A DNA stretch of 64,000 nt from Streptomyces sporangiiformans (GTDB lineage Bacteria; Actinomycetota; Actinomycetes; Streptomycetales; Streptomycetaceae): positions 124,001-188,000 of the forward strand of contig NZ_VCHX02000083.1 in assembly GCF_005768555.2 (NCBI RefSeq), in the 5' to 3' direction. The position numbers were made by a program, and so were the translations under genes. The first letter of the stretch is position 1. Each line of letters begins with the position of its first letter. A model generated the notes under the pieces. The model worked only from the letters and a program-made list of their open reading frames with translations, made no database searches and was not told the origin of the DNA. Positions 26,977-36,076 of this stretch are shown here, piece after piece.

Positions 26977-27716
26977 GAGACGTGCTCCGGTGCGCGGGCG
27001 GCGCCCGCCGTAGGGGAGGTGCGGGTCGCCCCGGGGGCATCGGCGGCACGCGCGGCCGTGCGCCGGACCTTGCGGTCGGAGGGCGGCTGCCAGGGGGTGA
27101 GCAGCTTGCGCAACAGCACGAGCAGGGCGTCGACCAGCACCGCGAGGACGGCGGTGGTGACCACCGAGTTCACGGCGAGCGCGGGGCGCTGGTAGAGCAT
27201 CGCGGTGGTCAGCAGATTGCCGAGCGCGCCCTGGTTGCCGATCAGCGCGCCGACGCTGACCAGGCTGATGCTGGAGGCGGCGGCCACCCGCAGCCCCGCG
27301 ATGATCGCGGGTACGGCGATGGGCAGTTGGACCTGGACATAGCGGCGTACGAGGCCGATGCCCATCGCCGCGGCGGCGGCGTTCGTCTCCTCGGGAACCG
27401 ACCGGACGCCGTCGACGACCGACGGGACGAGGATCACCAGGCTGTACAGGGTCAGCGGGATCATCACGGTGAGCCGGCTCAGCCCGGTGTAGTCGATGAG
27501 CACCACGAAGAAGGCCAGCGACGGGATGGCGTACAGCACCGTGGTGATCCACAGCACCGGCGGGTAGAGCCACCTGACGCGCACGCACAGCAGACCGATC
27601 GGCAGCGCCAGCGCGAAACCGACGAACACCGGGATCAGGGCCTCCTGCAGGTGCGTGGAGACCAGACCGAGATAGCTGCTCTGCAGGTCGCTGGGGATGT
27701 CGAAGAACCCGTTCAT
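26973..27716 (-). CDS. Compatible-solute ABC transporter permease 1
   Basis: OpuCB-like permease of 247 residues with about six transmembrane helices. TNAAAAAMGIGLVRRYVQVQLP is the EAA loop region that docks onto the ATPase. A long cytoplasmic tail rich in Ala, Arg and Pro is unusual but likely disordered. The ATG overlaps the stop of the ATPase gene by 4 nt. Gene order ATPase-permease-permease-binding protein is typical of the family. Confidence 0.88.
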   Translation of the reverse strand: MNGFFDIPSDLQSSYLGLVSTHLQEALIPVFVGFALALPIGLLCVRVRWLYPPVLWITTVLYAIPSLAFFVVLIDYTGLSRLTVMIPLTLYSLVILVPSVVDGVRSVPEETNAAAAAMGIGLVRRYVQVQLPIAVPAIIAGLRVAAASSISLVSVGALIGNQGALGNLLTTAMLYQRPALAVNSVVTTAVLAVLVDALLVLLRKLLTPWQPPSDRKVRRTAARAADAPGATRTSPTAGAARAPEHVS

Positions 27717-28864
27717 CGGACGGCCTTCACCTGCGCGGAGTCCTCGGACGGGTCGTCCGGGGACTCCGCGGCCCGCCGCTGCCTCGCCGCGCGTATCGCC
27801 GCGCCGACCCTCTCCTGGCCCGCCGTGCCCAGCACCCGGCCCGCACCGTCCACGGCGACCGCATGACCGGTGGGCGACAGGACCGCCCGGTCCAGGGCGA
27901 TGCGCAGTGAGTCACGGCCCACCTCGAAGCTCTGCCCGTACGGCGTCAGGGCCTCGACGTCACCGTCCCACACCGAGGGGTCGGCCCAGCCCAGCGGCTT
28001 GCCGTCGGCGTCGGTGATCAGGACGTGTGGCTGCGGGCCGGTGCTCTGGGCGAGTTGCTTCCGGTCGGTGCCCACCGGGAAGACCCGGGAGCGGTCGAGT
28101 TCGAGGTCGCGCGTGGACAGGAACGACAGACCGCGGATGCCCCGGTCGCCGCCCAGGAACTCCTCCACGAACTGATCGGCGGGCGACGACAGCAGTTCGT
28201 CGGGGGCGGCGAACTGTGCGAGCTTGCCGCCGGTGCGCATCACCGCGATACGGTCGCCGACCGTGATGGCCTCGTCCATGTCGTGGGTGACGAACACGAT
28301 CGCCTTGCCGAGTTCGCCCTGAATGCGCAGCAACTCCTCCTGGAGGCCGCGGCGGACGACCGGGTCGACCGCGGAGAACGGCTCGTCCATCAGCAGGATC
28401 GGTGGGTCCGCCGCCAGAGCGCGGGCCACCCCGACCCGCTGCTGCTGGCCTCCGGAGAGCTGATACGGATAGCGGCGGGCCATGACCGGATCGAGGCCGA
28501 CCCGTTCCATGAGCTCGGCCGCCCGGTCCCGGGCGCGCTGCTTGGACCAGCCGAGCAGCCGCGGCACCGTGGCGATGTTGTCGAGGATGGTCCGGTGCTG
28601 GAAGAGCCCGGCGTTCTGGATGACGTAACCCATGGAACGGCGCAGGGCGTTGACCGGCTTGTGCTGGATGTCCTCGCCATCGACCCGGATCGTGCCGCTG
28701 CTGGGTTCGATCATGCGGTTGATCATGCGCAGGGTGGTGGTCTTGCCGCACCCCGAAGGCCCGACGAGCACGGTGATGGAGTGGTTCGGTATCTGCAGGG
28801 ACAGGCAATCGACGGCCACCGTGCCGTCGGCGTACCGCTTGCTGACCTCTTCGATGGCTATCAA
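27713..28864 (-). CDS. Compatible-solute ABC transporter ATPase (OpuCA-like)
   Basis: ATPase of 383 residues. Walker A GPSGCGKT is at 35-42, the Q-loop in GYVIQNAGLF, the signature LSGGQQQRVGVARAL near 136, Walker B ILLMDEP, and the H-loop in VTHD. The C-terminal ~130 residues occupy the place of the OpuCA CBS pair, which senses ionic strength, but only weak CBS character is visible (HAVAVDGAGRVLGT). It is the first gene of the operon; a TAGACT -10-like element lies upstream near 28930 on the minus strand, without a good -35. Confidence 0.9.
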   Translation of the reverse strand: MIAIEEVSKRYADGTVAVDCLSLQIPNHSITVLVGPSGCGKTTTLRMINRMIEPSSGTIRVDGEDIQHKPVNALRRSMGYVIQNAGLFQHRTILDNIATVPRLLGWSKQRARDRAAELMERVGLDPVMARRYPYQLSGGQQQRVGVARALAADPPILLMDEPFSAVDPVVRRGLQEELLRIQGELGKAIVFVTHDMDEAITVGDRIAVMRTGGKLAQFAAPDELLSSPADQFVEEFLGGDRGIRGLSFLSTRDLELDRSRVFPVGTDRKQLAQSTGPQPHVLITDADGKPLGWADPSVWDGDVEALTPYGQSFEVGRDSLRIALDRAVLSPTGHAVAVDGAGRVLGTAGQERVGAAIRAARQRRAAESPDDPSEDSAQVKAVR

Positions 28865-29034
28865 GCGTCGTAACCCTTCGGGAACGGGCGTTCTCGGCGT
28901 GGCACGATCACGTGCACGAGGCTGCGTAGTCTAGCCAGTTGACGCTTGGCCACGGTCCGGCAGGTGGAGCGGTCGGTCGAGAGGGACGTCCAGGTCAGGC
29001 AGCAGAGAACGCGACGCCGGGAGCTGTCGGCGCG

Positions 29035-30438
29035 TCAGGAGAAGGAGACGGGAGGCAGCGTGACCGTGGGGTCACCGAGCAGGACCAAGCTTTGACGGTC
29101 CAGCGCCGTAAGCCTCAGCCGGGTCATCGACTCGCGAACCTCAGTGTTGCCTTTGGCCAGCTGGATGTAGTGGTTGGCCCACTGGGAGTGCAGCTCCCCC
29201 ACATCCGCTCGGTACTCTCCGAACGCCAGACCCAGCGGTCGTCCCGCATAGAGCTGAGACGACAGCGCGGAGACAATGCGTCCCCCCAGCCCCTGGCCGG
29301 TCTCCGCCACACGCAGTGTCCAGTCGAAGGTTGGTTCCACATGGCCGAAGACAGCACGCACAGGATCGGGTCGACCGAGCAACCGAACCGCGGCCGGGGC
29401 GACGGTCTCACCCAGAGCTGCTACGGCCAGCACCGTCACGTGAGCCGAAGTCCCGGGGCGTAGCAGGCCGGAGTAGTGACTATGGCTGTCGCTGCCCGCC
29501 GAGCAGCACGCCTGGGCGTACCAGACAGCGCCGCCGGGCATCGCCTCGCAGAACTCGGTCAGGGGGATCGGAGTGTGGTCGGCGTCGACGGGAAGCCCCA
29601 ACGTGGCTCTCATCTGGGCGTCGTCGTCCAGCGGCCCCGTGCGACCGTGGCTGGATGTGACCAGGAGACCGGGGCGGGTTGTGATCAACTCGCGCAGGAG
29701 TGCGGCACCGGTGGCTTCGGCGGCGCTCAGATGGCACAGAGCCGACAGGGGAGGAGGCGTCAGGGCGTCGGCGAGCGGTTTCGAAATCACCGTGCGCATC
29801 TCGCTCGTGATGTCCGAACCCCCGTGGTCGACAGTCCACATCAGGGCTCGCCGGTGGTCCAAGGTGGCGTCGGGACGTGACCAGTCGGACAGCATGGCCG
29901 CCACATAGGAGCACAGCTCGTCACCACTCAGCGGGAGGCGGCCGACGGCATGCCTGGTGCCCAGGGCGTACTGCACCGACCACGGGACGACGTCCGGCCC
30001 TCCGACGATCAGCACGTACTTGGGCAGACGTCCCTTGCCCACACCGAAACTCGACAGCCCCACGGTGGGGTCCTGCGACGACCCGTCCGGGAAGTAGCGG
30101 CGAACAAAACGGTCCTTCAGTTCCGGTCGCCATCGCAGGATCACGCTTCCCGGCCGTGCCGCGATCAGGGCGCGCACCGCTTCCGGGGCGTCCTCGCCGG
30201 CGGCCTTTGCCGCGCAGGACAGTCCGCTTTCGTCGCTGTCGGGGAGCAGAATGCCGTAGCCGACGTCTGGGTGATCCCATCGAGCCAGGTCGACCGGCGG
30301 CTGGAACGGCAAAGGTGCCTGAGGGTGCGGAAGACCCTGCCTTCGGGCACCCCACTTCGCCGCCTGGTCATCCAGTCCGCCGGACGCCGCACGGTCGCCG
30401 GTCCACGCATTGAGCCGGAGCGTTTCCGGAAGGGTCAT
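29035..30438 (-). CDS. C25/caspase-like cysteine protease (putative)
   Basis: Product of 467 residues with no signal peptide or membrane segment. KYVLIVGGPDVVPWSVQYAL followed by GRLP (140-168) resembles the start of gingipain-type C25 and other caspase-fold domains. A likely catalytic dyad is His264 in LLVTSSHGRTG and Cys311/Cys312 in WYAQACCSAGSDS, each after a hydrophobic strand as the fold requires. It is the last gene of a four-gene operon, overlapping the CHAT protease gene by 4 nt (ATGA). Assignment is by motif; the target is unknown. It may be an executioner protease cleaving, or activated by, its neighbours. Confidence 0.6.
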   Translation of the reverse strand: MTLPETLRLNAWTGDRAASGGLDDQAAKWGARRQGLPHPQAPLPFQPPVDLARWDHPDVGYGILLPDSDESGLSCAAKAAGEDAPEAVRALIAARPGSVILRWRPELKDRFVRRYFPDGSSQDPTVGLSSFGVGKGRLPKYVLIVGGPDVVPWSVQYALGTRHAVGRLPLSGDELCSYVAAMLSDWSRPDATLDHRRALMWTVDHGGSDITSEMRTVISKPLADALTPPPLSALCHLSAAEATGAALLRELITTRPGLLVTSSHGRTGPLDDDAQMRATLGLPVDADHTPIPLTEFCEAMPGGAVWYAQACCSAGSDSHSHYSGLLRPGTSAHVTVLAVAALGETVAPAAVRLLGRPDPVRAVFGHVEPTFDWTLRVAETGQGLGGRIVSALSSQLYAGRPLGLAFGEYRADVGELHSQWANHYIQLAKGNTEVRESMTRLRLTALDRQSLVLLGDPTVTLPPVSFS

Positions 30439-31727
30439 CCGCTCTCCCGGGGCAGCTGACTACGGAGTTCCGCTATCCGGGCTCCGACATGCTCGAGTAC
30501 GGCTGGTTCGACGGCCAGTGGGTCGAGAGTGGCGAGGTAGCCCTCCCAGAAGTCCAGATGAGCGCGAAGGCGGGAGTAGTCGACAGTCGACAGTGAGGGA
30601 GAACCCGGATAGACCCGCAGCGGATCGTCCTGGACATACAGCACGGGGTCGGACCATGAGTCCGCCTCCGACGGATGAGCCCCGCCCATGGAGACGCGCG
30701 GCGCGGTCAAGCTCGTCGCCCAGTCGATCTCGCGCACTTCCGGCACCTGGCTGGGGCCGACGGCACCTCTCACGGCGGCCAGTACCTCCGGATACATGGC
30801 CTCGCAAAAGCGGTTGGTGTCGGTGAGGTCCACCAGACGTCGCATTCCGACCGCGGCGGGTATCCCATGGCACACGATCTCGTGCGCCAGTGCCAGGGAA
30901 TCCGTGGCCTCGGCCGTCTCGCAGGCACTCAGAACGACGAGCCAGGGGTCGCAGGACAGGAGGGCGGACACCAGGTCAGCCACCTTGAGACGCAGCGACC
31001 CCGTGTCGTCCTCGGCGTCGAAGTCGGGCAGCGTCGCGAATGCCAGAGTCCGCACCCCGGCAACGGCCCCGCCGTGGCAGAGCAGATGGAGGATGTGAGG
31101 CTTGGCCTGCGAGATCTGCCGGGCGAGTTCCGGTGAGGTCGGGGCGATCAGTTCCGCGCTGACATTCGCCCGCCCCGCGGCGTTCGCGGTATCCAGTACG
31201 GCCTGTTCACCGCTGATGACGTGCACATGAACGTCGATCGCCCGGGCGTCTTCGGATCCAAGAGCGTCGAGCAGCGCGTTGAGTTGCGGTACTCCTGACC
31301 GGCCGGCCGCTGACAAGACGGCGACTATGCGTAGCGGCGGGACGAACGCCCGTGCCTTGACCGGACGGCGCCGTTTGGCGATCCGTCCGATCGGCCATCG
31401 GCGGTCAAGAGCGCAGAAGCCGTGGGTGTCGTCATAGAGCTGTTCCCAGGGCAGCTCGTCCGCACAGGCGGCGAGGACGTGAAAGTACAGCGGGGCTGGT
31501 TCGGCGGTCAGCGGCAGGGAAAGAGCCGCGCCGAGTCCCGCCTTGACGGGGGGATGAAGGCTCAACTGCTCCAAAAGTGCCCGTCCCCGCTCGACGAGTG
31601 TGCCATCGGGCATCGTGAGCCGGGCGATGGCGTTTTCTCCGATGCCGGGGATGTCTGTCGGCGCATCGACGAGTTTGAGAACCGTCTGATCGCCGAGAGG
31701 TTCGAAGCCGACAACCGTACGTTTCAT
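30435..31727 (-). CDS. CHAT-domain cysteine protease
   Basis: Product of 430 residues. The CHAT domain (caspase-HetF associated with TPRs) begins at LPWEQLYDD (92-100). It carries the catalytic His218 in HILHLLCHGG and Cys269 in WLVVLSACETAEATDS, followed by GIPAAVGMRR, the usual substrate-pocket segment. The N-terminal ~85 residues are a small beta-rich domain in place of TPRs. CHAT proteases act as proteolytic switches in bacterial conflict and cell-death systems. It overlaps both neighbours by 4 nt (ATGA), so stoichiometric production is expected. Confidence 0.85.
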   Translation of the reverse strand: MKRTVVGFEPLGDQTVLKLVDAPTDIPGIGENAIARLTMPDGTLVERGRALLEQLSLHPPVKAGLGAALSLPLTAEPAPLYFHVLAACADELPWEQLYDDTHGFCALDRRWPIGRIAKRRRPVKARAFVPPLRIVAVLSAAGRSGVPQLNALLDALGSEDARAIDVHVHVISGEQAVLDTANAAGRANVSAELIAPTSPELARQISQAKPHILHLLCHGGAVAGVRTLAFATLPDFDAEDDTGSLRLKVADLVSALLSCDPWLVVLSACETAEATDSLALAHEIVCHGIPAAVGMRRLVDLTDTNRFCEAMYPEVLAAVRGAVGPSQVPEVREIDWATSLTAPRVSMGGAHPSEADSWSDPVLYVQDDPLRVYPGSPSLSTVDYSRLRAHLDFWEGYLATLDPLAVEPAVLEHVGARIAELRSQLPRESG

Positions 31728-33211
31728 GACGGCCTCACGTGGCGGGCGACGAGGTCACGCAGTTCGCTGAGCGCCTCCGCGGTGCCCAGGTCGTACGACT
31801 GCTTCGCGGCGGGGGCGACGTCCGGCGGGGAGGAGGTCTGCACCAGGCGAGCGACTTGGGCGTCGATGTACCGCTCGGACGCGGCCACCCAGCCCGGCAC
31901 TGACTCCGATGACGCGTAATACGCTCTCACGGCGTTCCCGGGCGACACATCGGGAGCCTGAGCCATCAGCGCGCGATCCATGGCCTCGTCGTCCGTCGGC
32001 GCTGCGTCAGCGGCCAGCCACGGTTGAACGGGGCCGTCGAACCCGATCCAGGGCCTCCGCAAGGGGCCCTCCACGTGTTCGGGTTGCAGGTACGCGAACA
32101 GAGACGGATATCGCGGAATCGGCGTCCGTCCTCGGGGGTCAGCCACGAAGGCGTGGGCGTGAGCGAGATGTAGGCCCTCGGGATCCAGCGTCAGGGAACT
32201 GTAGAAGGTCGGCCCCGATCGCTGCAGGCCGATTCCGTCGGCCAGGACGCGCGTGGCGGCATCCCCCGGATTGTCCGGGGGAGATCCGAAGGACAGAACG
32301 GAGGCACCGATCGTGTCGGCCAGCAGCCGTACGCGGTCTCCCGTCACGTACGTGCAGTGGGACGGGCCGGTCCGTATGCCAGGATCCGGACTCAGCCTCA
32401 GCAGCGGGCGATCCCCGTCGAACACGGCGTCGGTGATCACGTGCAGTGCCCTCACGGCGCGGCCGTCCAGTCCTTCCGCGATCCAGTCCGCCCACACCAA
32501 GCCGTTCTGAGGGGAAGGTGCTCGGCCCCGCGCGCCCCGTCGCGGACGGAACTGCGGCACGCCCCGTTCGGTGCGTTCCTCATGGGCCTGCCACGCACCG
32601 CTCGGGTCGTGCAGATGAATCTGTGGATCTCCCTCGGCCTCCGCGCGGGGAAGCAGCTCCCTGAGCTTCTCGTAGGTGGTGGCGTCGGCGAAGACGTGGA
32701 CGTCGATTCGAGCACGGATATAACGGACCGAACGGTGGAGGGCATCCAGGAAACTTTCCACATACGGCGCCGACCAGACAGATTCCGGCGCCGCGTTGAC
32801 GGCGATCGCCAGGCTCCACACCCTCCCTGGGTCCGCTGCCGCCGGAAGCCGGTCCGGCACCCGCATCAGGGGCGTACGGGTCGCGCGAGCCAGTTCCTCC
32901 TCCCAGGGCGCCGCGCCGAGATAGCCGTACGGTGGCACCAGCCGAAGCCACAGAGCGGCCGTGTGGTGAAGCCGGTTCCATTCGTGCGCGACGGCTCCGA
33001 CCAACGACCTCGGCACCTTCAGCGCGGTTGGGGCCTCAGCGCCGTGGCCGAGCCCGAACGCGTGGGGGGAAAAACGACCATGCCACATGATGTCGCCTGT
33101 CCCATGGGGGTAACTCACCAACTGGACGTCAACGGCGGGCTCCCGCTCCGACAGGTCCAAGCGCACCCGGAGCACGCCCAGTTGCCAATCTCGTATGAGT
33201 CTCTCGGCCAT
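31724..33211 (-). CDS. CHAT-like protein with lost catalytic residues
   Basis: Product of 495 residues with CHAT-like layout but no dyad. The domain opening is APWEEELARA (101-110). Where active CHAT proteins have a strand ending HxGHG, this one has RALHVITDAVFDGD (253-266). Where they have VLSACxT, it has VLSFGSPPDN (305-314). An extra N-terminal ~95-residue domain precedes. I read it as a pseudo-protease that may sense a signal or regulate the active CHAT enzyme next door. Its stop overlaps the CHAT start (ATGA). The alternative is an unrelated fold; confidence in CHAT ancestry is moderate. Confidence 0.55.
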   Translation of the reverse strand: MAERLIRDWQLGVLRVRLDLSEREPAVDVQLVSYPHGTGDIMWHGRFSPHAFGLGHGAEAPTALKVPRSLVGAVAHEWNRLHHTAALWLRLVPPYGYLGAAPWEEELARATRTPLMRVPDRLPAAADPGRVWSLAIAVNAAPESVWSAPYVESFLDALHRSVRYIRARIDVHVFADATTYEKLRELLPRAEAEGDPQIHLHDPSGAWQAHEERTERGVPQFRPRRGARGRAPSPQNGLVWADWIAEGLDGRAVRALHVITDAVFDGDRPLLRLSPDPGIRTGPSHCTYVTGDRVRLLADTIGASVLSFGSPPDNPGDAATRVLADGIGLQRSGPTFYSSLTLDPEGLHLAHAHAFVADPRGRTPIPRYPSLFAYLQPEHVEGPLRRPWIGFDGPVQPWLAADAAPTDDEAMDRALMAQAPDVSPGNAVRAYYASSESVPGWVAASERYIDAQVARLVQTSSPPDVAPAAKQSYDLGTAEALSELRDLVARHVRPS

Positions 33212-33242
33212 GGACGTCCCCCAAGCGCATACATCACAGGAA

Positions 33243-34586
33243 TCAGTCGGTTCTGGTCAGACAGTGCAGAGCCCACCATGTGGTGGCGTTGCTGATATCG
33301 CCATGCCCGGAGATCGCCGGTTTCCCCTCGATCCGCGTTCCGCCGTCGATGACGATGACGCGACGGCCGCCGTCGAAGTCGTAACCCTGCGCGCCGGGAA
33401 TGGCTGCCGGCTCGGTGCTCGAAAGGTCACCGAGCCCAGCGGGACCGAATCCGCCAAGGGCTCCGTACAGGTGTGGATCGCCGACCGCGGCGGTCGACGG
33501 CTCTCCGAGGTGCCTGCCGCGCAGGGCGAGATGGAAGAAGTGCGTCAGCGGCCCGTCGTACGACGAGAAGGTGGTGAGCACTGGCTTCTCCACCCGCTCC
33601 AGCACCGGCCGATAGCCTCCGCTTCGGCCAGTTCCAGCGACGTCCTGTGCGAAACACCAGCGGTTGACGGCGGCCTGAAGCAGCAGCATCGAATGCGCCG
33701 GACGAGACGGAGCCTGCGACGCCAGTGCGGCCAGCACCACTCGGGCACCGAACGAATGCCCGATCAGATGCAGCCGCGCGCCGCTGTGTCGCAGGATGTG
33801 CTGGATGAGCGGACCCACCCCCGTCACCCCGACCACGCCGGCGCGGTTCTTCATCTTCCACACCGTGGCCGCGCGAAGCAGGCCGCGCGGATCGAACGAG
33901 TAGCCGCCCGCCACCCCAGCCTCTGATTGCGCGTTCGGGGCTCGGACGGTGCCGAAGTTGTCCACGCCGATGCGTGAGGGAGTGTCACGGCCATCCAACT
34001 GGGCCCAGGTGGTGAGGAACTCCTCTGTCTCCGGCGGTGCTGTGCCTGCGTCCGGGTCCGTTTCGGACCACAACACGTTCAGCGTGATCTGTGCCGCCTG
34101 ACGGGCCTCACCCCGATCGAGCGCCGCACGGCCGTCAATCAGGCGCGACAACCGCCCACCGGTCTCCGGGTCGACGGCGTCCGTCACAAAGCGCAACAGT
34201 TCCTCGTCGAGGTTCACTTCCGCGCTACTCGCATCTGGGGCCCCAGAAATTTTCGGGCCCATCTCCCACGGCATGACGTAACTTGTCGACGGCCACACCA
34301 CTCCGACCAGTGTCGGCCGATATCCCGCCGCAGCGCGAATTCCGAACTTTCGGCGCTGTTCCTGATAGCCCAGAATGAATCCACGATAGCGTTCAAGTGC
34401 CGTGGAAAAGGTGTTGTTCCAACCGTGCGAGAAGATGAAGACGTCACTGGAGTCGACCAGACTGTTCCTTAGAATCTCAGCCGTCTGTGGACTGAGAAGC
34501 TGCCCGTTCGCGCCGTAGCGCAGAATGAACAGATCAGTGGTCGAACCGTCATCGAGCCGGATTTGCTGAAATGGGCCTGCAGTCAT
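33243..34586 (-). CDS. Alpha/beta-hydrolase (lipase/esterase-like)
   Basis: Product of 447 residues, first gene of the operon. FIFSHGWNN (50-58) gives the oxyanion-hole region; LHLIGHSFGARVVL places the nucleophile Ser278 in GHSFG. Asp344 (SSYDGPLTH) and His429 (SGHGD) are candidates for the rest of the triad. No signal peptide is visible, so it should act inside the cell. AAGGA precedes the ATG. The gene is 31 bp from the pseudo-CHAT gene. Some rare A/T-ending codons near the N-terminus (such as ATT and CTA) differ from the flanking genes. It may be the effector, for example a membrane-lipid hydrolase. Confidence 0.75.
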   Translation of the reverse strand: MTAGPFQQIRLDDGSTTDLFILRYGANGQLLSPQTAEILRNSLVDSSDVFIFSHGWNNTFSTALERYRGFILGYQEQRRKFGIRAAAGYRPTLVGVVWPSTSYVMPWEMGPKISGAPDASSAEVNLDEELLRFVTDAVDPETGGRLSRLIDGRAALDRGEARQAAQITLNVLWSETDPDAGTAPPETEEFLTTWAQLDGRDTPSRIGVDNFGTVRAPNAQSEAGVAGGYSFDPRGLLRAATVWKMKNRAGVVGVTGVGPLIQHILRHSGARLHLIGHSFGARVVLAALASQAPSRPAHSMLLLQAAVNRWCFAQDVAGTGRSGGYRPVLERVEKPVLTTFSSYDGPLTHFFHLALRGRHLGEPSTAAVGDPHLYGALGGFGPAGLGDLSSTEPAAIPGAQGYDFDGGRRVIVIDGGTRIEGKPAISGHGDISNATTWWALHCLTRTD

Positions 34587-34819
34587 CCGCCGTCCTTATG
34601 CCGATCACCCGCCACCCCGTCGAAAGACCCGTCACCCATGGTTCACCCGCCAACATGGGCTGGTCAAGGCGAAAGAAATTTTTGCGAGCGGAATTCTGTA
34701 TCGACAGAGCTGACGCCGGCGACATGTGGTACTTCAAGTGCCGGCGGTCAAGACGGCCACCCTCCGCCCCATCAAGCTCGGAAAGCCCTTGACGGACCGG
34801 ACGAATGAGGGCGACCGCG

Positions 34820-35974
34820 TCAAAGGGCGCTGTACAGGGCCTCTATGAGCACCATCTTCCGCGGGTCGTCGGCGATGTGTGAGCCCATGCGGTTGGGGAC
34901 GTAGCCCAGGGAGACGCCCGCTTCCGGGTCGGCGAGTCCGCAGGAACCGCCGTAGCCGTCGTGCCCGAAAGCTCTCGGGTTGGGGCCGTACGAGCCGCCC
35001 GGGCCGCTGAGCCAGAGGCCGAGCCCGATCTCCGTGTCGTGCTGGAAGCCGGCACCGAGGACCAGATCCCGGCAGACGCCCTGCCCTTCGCGGACCCGCT
35101 CGGCGGCCTCCGGCGAAAGGACGCGGTGCGAGCCGTACGACCCCCGCCCGGCGAAGATCCCGTACAGAGCGGCGACCGCGCGTGCCGTGGCGTGCCCGTT
35201 GGCGGCCGGGATCTCGGCGGCACGCCACTGCGCGGTGTGGGCCTCGTCCACACCGATGGGAGGATTGGCCAGGGCGGCCAGTGCCGCGGGCGTCAACTGG
35301 GCGAAGATCGCGGCCTGTTCGCTGCTGTCCGCAGCCGGCGGATGCACCAGCTCGGCCGCCCGCCCGGCCTCCCTCTCCGGCAGTCCGAGGCGGAAGTCGA
35401 TACCGAGCGGCCCGGTGACCTCCCGCTCCAGGAACGCGCCCGGCAGCAACCCCGAGACGCGCCGCACCACTTCACCGACGAGGAAGCCGTACGTCAGCAC
35501 GTGATACCCGGACACCGTCCCGGGCTCCCACCACGGCTCCGTCTGCGCAAGCCGCTTCGTGGTCAGCTCCCAGTCGTAGAGCTGCTCGATCGAGTGCGGT
35601 TCCCGCAGTCCGCACAGGCCCGCCCGATGCGACAGCAGATGCCGTACGAGGACGGATTCCTTGCCGGCGGCCGCGAACTCCGGCCAGTACGCGGCAACGG
35701 GCGCGTCGAGGTCCAGCAGCCCGCGGTCGGCCAGAATGTGCGCGCACAACGCCGTCGGGCCCTTCGACGTCGACCACACGTTGGCCAGCGTGTCCCGCTC
35801 CCAGGCGCGGGTGCGAGCAGCGTCCGCCCAGCCGCCCCACAGGTCCACCACCGTCGCGCCGCCGAGGGTGACGGTCACCGCCGCGCCCAGCTCACCGCGG
35901 TCGCGGAAGTTCTCCTCGAACGCGTTCCGCACCGCCTCGAAGCGTGCTTCGCAGTGGCCTAGAACCTGGGACAT
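34820..35974 (-). CDS. Beta-lactamase-fold serine hydrolase
   Basis: Class C beta-lactamase-like esterase or peptidase of 384 residues. SxxK is STSK (Ser68, Lys71); the Tyr motif is in TVSGYHVLTYG; the third motif is HDGYGGS in place of HxG/KTG. The family includes EstB-type esterases and D-aminopeptidases. No signal peptide, so it is probably cytoplasmic. GGAGGG precedes the ATG. The 233-bp gap to the alpha/beta-hydrolase operon includes an AT-rich island near 34671-34706. Confidence 0.87.
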   Translation of the reverse strand: MSQVLGHCEARFEAVRNAFEENFRDRGELGAAVTVTLGGATVVDLWGGWADAARTRAWERDTLANVWSTSKGPTALCAHILADRGLLDLDAPVAAYWPEFAAAGKESVLVRHLLSHRAGLCGLREPHSIEQLYDWELTTKRLAQTEPWWEPGTVSGYHVLTYGFLVGEVVRRVSGLLPGAFLEREVTGPLGIDFRLGLPEREAGRAAELVHPPAADSSEQAAIFAQLTPAALAALANPPIGVDEAHTAQWRAAEIPAANGHATARAVAALYGIFAGRGSYGSHRVLSPEAAERVREGQGVCRDLVLGAGFQHDTEIGLGLWLSGPGGSYGPNPRAFGHDGYGGSCGLADPEAGVSLGYVPNRMGSHIADDPRKMVLIEALYSAL

Positions 35975-36076
35975 GGGCCCTCCGTCGTCGCCGGAAAGAC
36001 CGGGTCCGCGGAAGATCGGTCCGGCCTCCCTGAACATACCGACTGGTCGGGCCGGTTGGAAGTCGCCGGATACGGG

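Noticed and set aside
28865..29034. Promoter for the OpuC-type operon (TAGACT)
   Set aside because: A -10-like element is present but no acceptable -35 at 16-19 nt, so not listed as a promoter.
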